From contig CANHGK010000003.1 in NCBI GenBank assembly GCA_947460235.1, forward strand, positions 1 through 64,000: a DNA stretch of 64,000 nucleotides, given 5' to 3'. The notes under the pieces are model-generated. The model did not search any database and was not told where the DNA came from. It worked only from the letters and a program-made list of their open reading frames with translations. This document shows positions 1 to 8,497 of the stretch, piece after piece. The position numbers were made by a program, and so were the translations under genes. The stretch comes from Paenibacillaceae bacterium (lineage in GTDB: Bacteria > Bacillota > Bacilli > Paenibacillales > CANHGK01). The first letter of the stretch is position 1; each line of letters starts with the position of its first letter.

Positions 1-125
1 ATTAGCTGACTCCATAAATTGTTGACCTTCTTTTGTGATATCACTCGTTGTAGTACGTTTACTTACTGCCATATCCTGTAACTGTAAACCAATTCAGTGA
101 GCATATCATATAAGGGAGGTCTTTT

Positions 126-923
126 TTATCGAAGTGAACCAATGATCGGTTCCCCGTAAATCGCCTGCACAAACAGAGCAATTGTGAATAAGCAATATAA
201 GATTACCCATCCGATTAAAGCAAATCGAGACCGCATTGCGAAACGCCCCCGTAAAAGCCATGCCAATATCGGGAGTAATTGCAATGCATGTAATCCGAAA
301 AAGTGAGCAATTCGGAGATCTCCGAATTCCGTTGACCATTTGAGTAGTGGCAAACCATTCGTATCATCCGTAATGTTCGTACCTACCAAATGCCCCAATT
401 GTGATGACATATACCCACCGAATCCTCCGCCGAGCACAAATGTAATAATCAACCCAAATACGACCGCTTCCTTCACACGATCATTACTTTTTAGCCACCC
501 CGCTTTGATTAGAACAATCGCCAAACCCAAAAACACAAAGATTCCAGCAACAATTGCGAATCCCATGATCGAATACATAATAATCGCAAACAGATTTTCA
601 TAGTTAAAATGTGACTTTTGACCGAGAGCCGCTCGCCAGGTAATATAAATCAACTCAAAACTCAAGGTGAACACAAGGGTATGTCTAAAAAGCGGATACA
701 ACCATTTAATATTCACCGATTGAATACTCATGATCCACGCCGCCGATAGCGAAAACATCCCCGCAGAAATAAAAAACTTGAGTGGTTTTAGCCAAACTGG
801 AGCACCCATCAAAAATCTCGAATCAACAGTCAAACCAAAGATACAACCAATCATTCCAAGCAAACACAACACCGAAAATAAAAGCAGTGTCTTTTCCCGC
901 TCGTATAATAATCGTAAATTCAT
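126..923 (-). CDS. Multi-pass integral membrane protein, hypothetical
   Basis: 265-aa ORF with many hydrophobic segments; divergent from a TetR regulator with palindromes between them. Confidence 0.8.
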   Translation of the reverse strand: MNLRLLYEREKTLLLFSVLCLLGMIGCIFGLTVDSRFLMGAPVWLKPLKFFISAGMFSLSAAWIMSIQSVNIKWLYPLFRHTLVFTLSFELIYITWRAALGQKSHFNYENLFAIIMYSIMGFAIVAGIFVFLGLAIVLIKAGWLKSNDRVKEAVVFGLIITFVLGGGFGGYMSSQLGHLVGTNITDDTNGLPLLKWSTEFGDLRIAHFFGLHALQLLPILAWLLRGRFAMRSRFALIGWVILYCLFTIALFVQAIYGEPIIGSLR

Positions 924-938
924 CGCCTATGCGCCTCC

Positions 939-955
939 CATCTTGACATTGTCAA
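939..955. promoter_or_regulatory. Putative TetR operator copy 1 (catcttgacattgtcaa; core TTGACATTGTCAA)
   Basis: Near-palindromic 13-mer in the divergent intergenic region; a second copy, inverted relative to this one, lies at 987-1003. Confidence 0.65.
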
Positions 956-986
956 CTTTTGACTAAATTAAATATATCGAAACATT

Positions 987-1003
987 TTGACAGTGTCAAG
1001 ATG
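987..1003. promoter_or_regulatory. Putative TetR operator copy 2 (ttgacagtgtcaagatg; core TTGACAGTGTCAA)
   Basis: Reverse complement of copy 1 with one mismatch over 17 nt. Confidence 0.65.
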
Positions 1004-1062
1004 TGATTGTTAAACTATAGAAATGAATCACAACTACATCTATACGAAAAGGACTTCTGCAT

Positions 1063-1710
1063 ATGACTTATTCTGAAAAAACAAATTATCATCATGGCGA
1101 TTTACGCGCCGCATTACTCGATGCAACCGACAAAATCATTAATCGAGACGGGCTTGAGCTTTTTTCGTTGCGCGCATGTGCAAGGGAAGCTGGTGTATCA
1201 CACAATGCACCTGCCCATCATTTCGCTGATTTACGCGGATTACTGACCGCATATGCAACAAATGCATTTGATTTGTTAATCGATTCGATGGAATACGCAA
1301 AAAAAAGTCGTTCAGCAGATCCCGCCGAACAACTTCTAGCAACTGGTGAAGGTTATATTCAATTTGCGTTAACTCATCCAGGAAAATTTCAAGTGATGTT
1401 TCGCAACGAAAAATTAGATGCGAAACATATGGAATTGCAAAATTCTTCTGCGAAGGCATTTGGAATTCTCGAACATGCAATGACGAATTGGTTAGAACTG
1501 TATCATCCAATTGCATTAACTGATGAAAAGAAGCTGAAATATATTCTCATGGCATGGAGCGTGTGCCACGGTTATGCCACACTTGCTGGTGAACGTAAAT
1601 TGGATTTTATATCAGGATTTAATCAAGGTACCAACCATCACATCGATTTCGGAAAACTGCTATTAAATACATTCATTCAGTCCATCACCTATTCGAACAC
1701 AACGATTTAA
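1063..1710 (+). CDS. TetR/AcrR family transcriptional regulator
   Basis: N-terminal HTH (HGDLRAALLDATDKIINRDGLELFSLRACAREAGVSHNAPAHHF). Confidence 0.9.
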   Translation: MTYSEKTNYHHGDLRAALLDATDKIINRDGLELFSLRACAREAGVSHNAPAHHFADLRGLLTAYATNAFDLLIDSMEYAKKSRSADPAEQLLATGEGYIQFALTHPGKFQVMFRNEKLDAKHMELQNSSAKAFGILEHAMTNWLELYHPIALTDEKKLKYILMAWSVCHGYATLAGERKLDFISGFNQGTNHHIDFGKLLLNTFIQSITYSNTTI

Positions 1711-2675
1711 TGATTTTTCAACAATTGACAACCATTCGCATATTCCCATGTGCGAATATTTTTGACGAGGGTCGTACGATTCAACCAATCAAGATCCACC
1801 GACGTTCGAAGAATCGTCTCGGCCCATGTTTGATCAAATGAACGATCTCGAAAATCAAGTGTGCTCCATCCATCGATTGGTGGTTTCACCAACGTTTCAT
1901 CCCACGCTTGCCGTAAAAACACGTTTACTAATGCGTTCATCCAATCGTGACCATTGACGATCACATGATTTGTTAATCGTTTCTGTCGCAGTTGATCTAC
2001 TGCATCATTCACCATTTTCTCTGTCAATTTTCGTTGTCCTGAATTTTCGATGAATACACGCGTCAAACGTTCCGTATCTATTGTTCGTCCATCCGATTGA
2101 ATGATGGCAATAAGATTGATCCGTCTCAAGCGAAAATTCCATTTATTCATTGCCGATACCGCGCGGTATAAGCCAAGCGTGTAACTCCATTCCCAAAGTA
2201 ACGTGATCGCTTCACTGATCGTCAAACGAAGCACCTGCTCCATCGCTGGTGAGCGGTACACTAACTCCCCTATTCCTACATCCTCTCGAACCCGTTCTAA
2301 CAACGCCGATGCCGCAGGAGACATCAGCAGCCATGTTTCTAGATTATGCGCATCATATAAGAATAACGTAGCATATTCCTCATCAATCGCAAATTGTATC
2401 ATTGGAACATCCGCATCGATCACCGCAAGTGTCGCACGGGCCGTTTGTTCATCCATCCATTGCAATACATCGAGCACATGATTGCGATTATTTACGCTGA
2501 TAACTAGCGCCTGTTCGGAAACAAGTGGTTGCCAAAACCATTTGTCATATGCACCTTCCACCAATAAAATTGGCCGTGGATACTTGGCATAAGCAATCTT
2601 GCGATGAAGACGCAATTCATTCAATCCGTCCAATTGTGTGACGTGCTGCATCAATATTTTTCCTCGTACGGTCAT
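1707..2675 (-). CDS. TOPRIM/DUF4435-like protein, putative effector nuclease partner of the adjacent ATPase
   Basis: TOPRIM-like motifs ILLVEGAYDKWFW, LAVIDAD, DAHNLETWLL; 4-nt ATGA overlap with the upstream ATPase gene. Confidence 0.7.
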   Translation of the reverse strand: MTVRGKILMQHVTQLDGLNELRLHRKIAYAKYPRPILLVEGAYDKWFWQPLVSEQALVISVNNRNHVLDVLQWMDEQTARATLAVIDADVPMIQFAIDEEYATLFLYDAHNLETWLLMSPAASALLERVREDVGIGELVYRSPAMEQVLRLTISEAITLLWEWSYTLGLYRAVSAMNKWNFRLRRINLIAIIQSDGRTIDTERLTRVFIENSGQRKLTEKMVNDAVDQLRQKRLTNHVIVNGHDWMNALVNVFLRQAWDETLVKPPIDGWSTLDFRDRSFDQTWAETILRTSVDLDWLNRTTLVKNIRTWEYANGCQLLKNH

Positions 2676-3216
2676 AACTTTGCTCCGCGAGTATCTTCGT
2701 CCAAACTAACGACCCATTCCCATGCATCATCAATCACCGCAGGCGCGTGTGTGCTCAAAATAACCCGAACATTTCGGCGCTTTGCAAGTCGCTCCAAATC
2801 CCATACTAAGCGACGTTGCCAACCAACATGCAGTGACTGTTCCGCCTCGTCGATGAGAACAATACCATTCTCCGAACAACCAACCGCAACGGACAAAAAC
2901 ATCCATAACATGCGAAGTTGTCCCGCCGAACAGTACGATGGTTGAATGATTGACCATGGTTTTCCGTCGGCATCTACCGCCCATCCACGAGCATTCAAAA
3001 GTTCCGCAACGAGCGCATCGTCTATTTCAGCACACTTTTTTAACCACATTTTCAAATGTCCTGTCAATGCTTGCCTTGGCATGTCCGCCCCTAGAAATAT
3101 CGAATTTACCGCAAATTCACGGTTCATCCGTTGCAACGCGTATGTTTTGCCGCTACCATTTGTACCGATCAATATCGAAACTCCGACATTTCTGAGCTGA
3201 TTTAATGTAATGTCCA
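2672..3216 (-). CDS. Compact ABC/AAA-type ATPase, OLD/AriA-like
   Basis: Walker A GTNGSGKT, signature-like YCSAGQLRML, Walker B GIVLIDEAEQSLH, H-loop STHAP. ATG at 3216 has an AGAGGG ribosome site; the ORF track extends to 3235. Confidence 0.8.
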
Positions 3217-3231
3217 TAAACGATATCCCTC

Positions 3232-3975
3232 TCATTTCAAACGTTTTTCTTGTAAAACGTGTTGATTTTCATCCCAAGCACGAAGCGTTAACGCTTCACT
3301 CAATCGTAAATCAGAGACAACTCCTGAAAAAACGCCTTCCCCTTGGTATAAAAGCGGCATTTCTATTTTGCCGCGAATCATCGTTACATCATATACATCC
3401 CCGCTTACCATAACCCGGATCCGATTCAATGAGTCAGATCGATTTAACTCTGCCGCCGTGAAATAATTATGCGGTGTTGGTGTGGGGGCAATTGAAACTG
3501 TTGGTGATGTTTGTGGTTTCGGTGTAACCGTAACCTTTGCCAAAGGTTTTGGTGACGATTTTAACTTAGGGGTGACAATTGATATCGTTAATTTTTTATC
3601 GCTAGGTGTAACTTTGAATTCAAGATTTTTGGCAATGGTAGCGACGCTTCCCAACACACCGGGGATACGCTCGGAAACAATCGGAACAAGTGTTGCACGT
3701 TTCCCGTTTCGCACGAATGTAACTCGATTCGTAAGCGCATCGGTAGTGAAATCTGCACGAATTGCCGTTGCAAAAGCAGTTAATGGTACAAGCCAATCTC
3801 CATCAATTTTTGAAGCCTTCATCCCTTGCAACTTAACTCCATTAAGTATGATCGTCGCTTGAGGAATGATAGGCTTTAGTGTTCCTTTCGCGTACAACAT
3901 TTCACACCAAAAACTATGTATAATCAATCCGGTGAACATGATACAAATCAATCGCCACTTCTGAACAAATTGCAA
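3232..3975 (-). CDS. Secreted protein with copper amine oxidase N-terminal-like domain and Pro/Thr linker
   Basis: Signal-peptide-like N-terminus; ATIILNGVKLQGMKASKIDGDWLVPLTAFATAIRADFTTDALTNRVTFVRNGKRATL; TTG start with GGGAGGTG ribosome site. Confidence 0.7.
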   Translation of the reverse strand: MQFVQKWRLICIMFTGLIIHSFWCEMLYAKGTLKPIIPQATIILNGVKLQGMKASKIDGDWLVPLTAFATAIRADFTTDALTNRVTFVRNGKRATLVPIVSERIPGVLGSVATIAKNLEFKVTPSDKKLTISIVTPKLKSSPKPLAKVTVTPKPQTSPTVSIAPTPTPHNYFTAAELNRSDSLNRIRVMVSGDVYDVTMIRGKIEMPLLYQGEGVFSGVVSDLRLSEALTLRAWDENQHVLQEKRLK

Positions 3976-4073
3976 TTCATGCCACCTCCCTATCGACTTA
4001 ATCCTTTTTTACAATTCATCTTATTACTCTACCATAACTACTACACTTCGAAAATTGAAAACATCCCCAATAA

Positions 4074-4118
4074 AAAAACATCCCGTCCATTCAACGAATT
4101 GAACGGTCCGGGATGCTA
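4074..4118 (-). terminator. Rho-independent terminator downstream of the YDG-repeat gene
   Basis: CATCCCG...CGGGATG stem followed by a T-run on the minus strand. Confidence 0.75.
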
Positions 4119-4150
4119 TGAAAGCTCAGCTTAATTCAAATAATCTTATA

Positions 4151-6571
4151 TTATTGTGTAATGTTCGCGGTTGTTGTATATGGTCGTAAGATATAGTTGG
4201 AAGCATCTGCTCCTGCCAACGACAAATTGTTTACACCCACAACTTTATTCGTACCAATTGCTAGACTATTGAATGTACCTTTTGCTTTAGCAAAATTCAA
4301 CGTGACCACTTCAACACCAAAAACATCGTTAATTTTTGCATTGGTAAAATTGAGTGATGCAATGTTATTTCCATCATACTTTTTATTCATTGCTGTGATT
4401 CCAGTTGCGTAGATTATTCGTTGTGTGATCGTTGCAGTTGTAGAATATGCCGCCAGTGTGTAGTTCGCTGCGTCTGCACCATTCAAAGTTAATCCGAGAA
4501 CTGGAATCACTTTTCCACTTCCAGCTGTTGCATTTGGGAATGCTGCAGTTGCTGCGGTCGTGTCAAGTGTCACGACATCATTTAGAACAACATCCAATAA
4601 TAATGCAGCGTTTGTTACTAATGTCGCTGACGTCGATTGGTCATATACTTTATTGGAAACCGATATATTCGAAGCAGAGACGGATTTTGGTGTAATGTTT
4701 GCCGTTGTTGTTGCATCGTTTACGCTGTAGTTTGCTGCATCTGCACCTGATAATGCAAAACCACTTATGGTAACTACTTTTGATGTTCCAACGTTTTTGT
4801 TGTTGAATACCCCAACGATTGCGGATTTATTCAAAGCAACGCTATCACCGTTTTCAACACCGCTAAGTGCTGCTGAAGCTGCATTTAACGTTGCAGCTGT
4901 TGTTGCGTTATAAACTTTGTTCGTTGCCGAAATCGAGATAACAGAAATGGCTTTTTTCGTGATGTTTGCAGTTGTCGTATATGCAGTTAAGGAATAGTTA
5001 CTTGCATCGATACCCGTTAACGCAAGACCTGTAACCGTTACTGTTTTTGCATTTGCAACATTTTTATTCGCGAATGTCCCAACTGCACTTGATGCATTCA
5101 AGGTAACGACATCACCGGGAACAACCCCAGACAATGCGCCAGAATCGCTATTTAATGTTGCTACTGTATTTCTATTATAAACTTTGTTTGAAGCCGTTAT
5201 ACCGCTAGCACTTATTGCTTTTTTTGTGATATTAGCTGATTTTGTATAGCTGTTCAACGAGTAATTTGCCGCGTCCGATCCTGTAATCGTCAATCCGGTA
5301 ACGGTAATTACTTTCGCGTTTCCAACGTTTTTATCCGCAAATGTCCCAACTGCTGCAGAAGTATCTACTGAAGCAACATCACCCAAAATCACACCGGACA
5401 ATGCACCAGATGCAACATTCAGCGTTGCAGATGTGTTCCCGTTGTAAACTTTATTGGAAACGGTAATACCAGTTGCAGAAATTGTTTTCGGCGTAATGTC
5501 TGCCGTTGCAAAATTATAAACTGCCACTTGATAATTGCCACCATCAATACCTGTTAATGCGGTTTGAATAGACACCGGTTTGCTCGTTCCAACATTTTTG
5601 TTATTAAACGTACCGACTGAATTTACTGTATCAATGCCAACAACATCTCCGCCGAGCACACCGAGCAAACTCGCTTGACTCATGTCAACCGTTGTTGTTG
5701 TCGTAGCATTATATGTTTTATTATTCGCTACTGGGGAAAGCACATGCAACGTCGCTTTATAAATATTTGCTGTTGTTGTGTATGCATTGAGTGCATAGTT
5801 TGATGCGTATGCCCCGTCGAGTGTCAATCCACCGATGGTCACCACTTTGGCAGTTCCCACATTTTTGTTTGAAAAGGCACCTGATTTACTACTTGTGTTT
5901 AAAGTAACGGTTTCGCCTCTTAATGCATTGGACAACGTAGCAAATGTTGTGTTCACTTCTGCAACCGTATTTGCGTTATACGTTTTATTAGAAGCTGTAA
6001 TACCATTAACGGTAAGTTTGTACGGTGTGATATCTGCTGTTGTGCTATAGGCATTCAACGTATAATTCCCTGCATCTGCACCGCCAAGCGATAACCCGCT
6101 AATTGCGATTGTTTTACCTGTTGCAACGTTTTTATCTGGGAAGGATCCTCCAATTGAACCCCGATTTAACGTTACGATATCTCCACTTTCAACCCCCGTC
6201 AACGTAGCTGAAGTTGATGTAATCACTGCTGTAGATGTTTGATCGTATATTTTATTAGCTACGGTAATACTTCCCGCGGTTACATTGATTGCTTTTGTAG
6301 TAATATTCGCAGAAACTGGAGCATATCCGTCTAAGGTGTAAAGATTAACATCAGAACCAACAAGTGCTAGACCTGTAATCGTTACAGCTTTTCCTGTTCC
6401 AACCGTTTTGCCTGCAAAAGTACCAGTGATCGTTGCGCTCGTGTCGAGTGAAACATCTTCTCCAGTAACCTTGCCTGCTAATGAATACCCACTAAGATCA
6501 AGCGTAGCTGAAGTTAACGCATTATACGTACGATTGTTTGCAACAATACCCGTTACCGTTACATGCGTTTT
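4151..6571 (-). repeat. Nine tandem ~80-aa YDG-like coding repeats
   Basis: Recurring motif NK-Y(N/D)-x-x-T counted nine times in the translation. Confidence 0.8.
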
Positions 6572-7384
6572 TCCGTCTACCTTTACTAAAGTAGTATTTC
6601 CTACGTTATTCAGCGTAGTGATTGCATCGTTGGTTACAGCATCTTTGATTGTGCCACTATTTAATGCAACTGAAGCTCCGACAGTTATGCCGTCTAAATC
6701 TGCGGTTCCGCGTGCAACAGGATAACGGAACAAAAGTGAAGACGAACCAGTGCCACTAACATACGTTGCGTTCACAATGCCGCCATCATTCAAAGTTACA
6801 GGGAACGATGGTGTACCCGAAACAAATACCGATTCACTAAAATTGACGGAAAAGTCTACGTTTTGACCTGCTGTGTATGTACCGTTACTTGGTGCAGTAA
6901 CAGAAGTAACGGTTGGATTAATCCCATCAACTTTCACAAATGTTGAATTACCAATACCATTTAATAACGTGTTTGAAGGCGTTCCACCGAGACCATCAAC
7001 ACTTCCGCCATTTAAATTTATTGTTGTAAGGATGTTGATTCCATCTGAATCTAGCTCACCTTGATTCACCGTATAGCGAAACGTAAGTGCTGAAGTGCCA
7101 CTTCCGTTAAAATAAATGGCATTTACCGTACCACCTGTGTTTAAATTAATTTGAACGATTGGAATACCCGTTACATATACGTCCTCACTGAAGTTAACCG
7201 TTAGATCCAACGTTTGTCCAAGTGAATACGTTTTATTTGCTGGCAAATTGACAGAGGTTGTTTGAGGTACAGAACTCGCACTTGCTGTAAACGAAATTGA
7301 GAAGAATACACTAAGTAGTAAAACTAAACTTAACACCCATTTAGATTTTGTAAAATTTGAATTTCCCTTACGATTTCCCATCAC
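4151..7384 (-). CDS. Large secreted YDG-type repeat surface protein
   Basis: Signal peptide; two Ig-like N-terminal repeats (NFSEDVYVTG / NFSESVFVSG) and nine ~80-aa repeats (NKxYNxxTxATL...GTFxNKNVGTxKxVTVxGLxLxGxDAxNYxLxxYTTTANIT). Confidence 0.85.
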   Translation of the reverse strand: MMGNRKGNSNFTKSKWVLSLVLLLSVFFSISFTASASSVPQTTSVNLPANKTYSLGQTLDLTVNFSEDVYVTGIPIVQINLNTGGTVNAIYFNGSGTSALTFRYTVNQGELDSDGINILTTINLNGGSVDGLGGTPSNTLLNGIGNSTFVKVDGINPTVTSVTAPSNGTYTAGQNVDFSVNFSESVFVSGTPSFPVTLNDGGIVNATYVSGTGSSSLLFRYPVARGTADLDGITVGASVALNSGTIKDAVTNDAITTLNNVGNTTLVKVDGKTHVTVTGIVANNRTYNALTSATLDLSGYSLAGKVTGEDVSLDTSATITGTFAGKTVGTGKAVTITGLALVGSDVNLYTLDGYAPVSANITTKAINVTAGSITVANKIYDQTSTAVITSTSATLTGVESGDIVTLNRGSIGGSFPDKNVATGKTIAISGLSLGGADAGNYTLNAYSTTADITPYKLTVNGITASNKTYNANTVAEVNTTFATLSNALRGETVTLNTSSKSGAFSNKNVGTAKVVTIGGLTLDGAYASNYALNAYTTTANIYKATLHVLSPVANNKTYNATTTTTVDMSQASLLGVLGGDVVGIDTVNSVGTFNNKNVGTSKPVSIQTALTGIDGGNYQVAVYNFATADITPKTISATGITVSNKVYNGNTSATLNVASGALSGVILGDVASVDTSAAVGTFADKNVGNAKVITVTGLTITGSDAANYSLNSYTKSANITKKAISASGITASNKVYNRNTVATLNSDSGALSGVVPGDVVTLNASSAVGTFANKNVANAKTVTVTGLALTGIDASNYSLTAYTTTANITKKAISVISISATNKVYNATTAATLNAASAALSGVENGDSVALNKSAIVGVFNNKNVGTSKVVTISGFALSGADAANYSVNDATTTANITPKSVSASNISVSNKVYDQSTSATLVTNAALLLDVVLNDVVTLDTTAATAAFPNATAGSGKVIPVLGLTLNGADAANYTLAAYSTTATITQRIIYATGITAMNKKYDGNNIASLNFTNAKINDVFGVEVVTLNFAKAKGTFNSLAIGTNKVVGVNNLSLAGADASNYILRPYTTTANITQ

Positions 7385-7426
7385 GTTTTCCCCCTTTTAA
7401 TAAATCATTACAAAACAACCACCTCG

Positions 7427-7440
7427 TGCGCAAACGTTTG
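7427..7440. promoter_or_regulatory. LacI-family-like operator copy 1 (tgcgcaaacgtttg)
   Basis: Contains perfect palindrome CAAACGTTTG; 13-nt core repeated at 7603. Confidence 0.5.
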
Positions 7441-7602
7441 TATTTCAGGACGAAATGTAACATCTCAAATACAAATTGACGAACAACCGCTGTCTAACCT
7501 TATCAAAATTTATTTTTCTCGTACCCCAACAAGCACCTCAATTCCACTCCTAAATTTTTATCTATATGTCGTACAAAATAAATATACTCAAAAGCCATAT
7601 TC

Positions 7603-7615
7603 TGCGCAAACGTTT
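7603..7615. promoter_or_regulatory. LacI-family-like operator copy 2 (tgcgcaaacgttt)
   Basis: Identical 13-mer 176 bp from copy 1, in the same upstream region. Confidence 0.5.
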
Positions 7616-7715
7616 CGTTTAAGTCGTTTTATTCTAAAAATTGTATGCAAAAAGATAATCATGTTTCCTTACGTTCAGTAAAAGTGAAGGGCTTTGCAAG
7701 AGAAATGTTGATCAA

Positions 7716-7756
7716 CAAATCAAAAAATCCCCAGATCCAATTGGACCTAGGGAATT
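7716..7756 (-). terminator. Rho-independent terminator after yebC-family gene
   Basis: CCCTAGGTCC-AATT-GGATCTGGGG stem followed by TTTTTT on the minus strand. Confidence 0.7.
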
Positions 7757-7771
7757 CATCTTGTCTTTAAC

Positions 7772-8497
7772 TTATTCTTCGTCCATCTCGAAGTTCGCAT
7801 ACACGTCTTGAACGTCGTCCAAGTCGCTGAATCCTTCCATCATGCGCTCAAGTGTTTTTGCGTTGTCACCGGCAACAGCGACGTAGTTTTGCGGTACCCA
7901 GCGAATGGATGCATTCCCAAGCGTAATTCCTGCTTTTTCGAGCGCATTTTTCACTTGTTCAAAATCATTTGGTGCCGTCAAAATTTCGAATTCATCTTCG
8001 CTCGCAAGCATTTCATCTGCGCCTGCTTCCAGTGCTTGCATGAGCATTTCATCTTCATCCTCATGGTCTTCACGGGAAACGATGATGACGCCTTTTTGGT
8101 CGAACATATAGGAAACGCAACCACTTTCACCCATATTTCCGCCTCGTTTATTAAAGGCAGAACGAACGTCAGCTGCGGTACGATTGCGATTATCTGTCAA
8201 ACACTTAACGAGAATTGCGACGCCACCTGGGCCGTAACCTTCGTACATGATTTCTTCATAAATAACATTCGCAGCATCCGCTCCGGACGCTTTCTTAATG
8301 GCGCGTTCGATGGAATCCATCGGCATTTGGATCGAGCGTCCATTGGCAATCGCTGTGCGAAGTGCGAAATTCGCGTCCGCACTTGGACCTCCTGCACGAA
8401 CCGCTGCATGAATTTCACGCGCGATTTTTACGAATTGATTATTTTTGGCTTGGTCGGCCTTTCCCTTCCGGCCTGCGAACAGTTTGAACTTTGCCAT
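7772..8497 (-). CDS. YebC/PmpR family DNA-binding regulatory protein
   Basis: Full-length YebC-like sequence (IYEEIMYEGYGPGGVAILVKCLTDNRNRTAADVRSAFNKRGGNMGESGCVSYMF). Confidence 0.95.
   Translation of the reverse strand: MAKFKLFAGRKGKADQAKNNQFVKIAREIHAAVRAGGPSADANFALRTAIANGRSIQMPMDSIERAIKKASGADAANVIYEEIMYEGYGPGGVAILVKCLTDNRNRTAADVRSAFNKRGGNMGESGCVSYMFDQKGVIIVSREDHEDEDEMLMQALEAGADEMLASEDEFEILTAPNDFEQVKNALEKAGITLGNASIRWVPQNYVAVAGDNAKTLERMMEGFSDLDDVQDVYANFEMDEE

Noticed and set aside
1707-3235. Calling the ATPase/TOPRIM pair a bona fide PARIS system
   Set aside because: The ATPase is much smaller than AriA and no orthology test was possible; kept as PARIS/OLD-like only.
4151-6571. Considering the YDG repeats as a mobile element or DNA repeat locus
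   Set aside because: They are in-frame divergent protein repeats within a single CDS.
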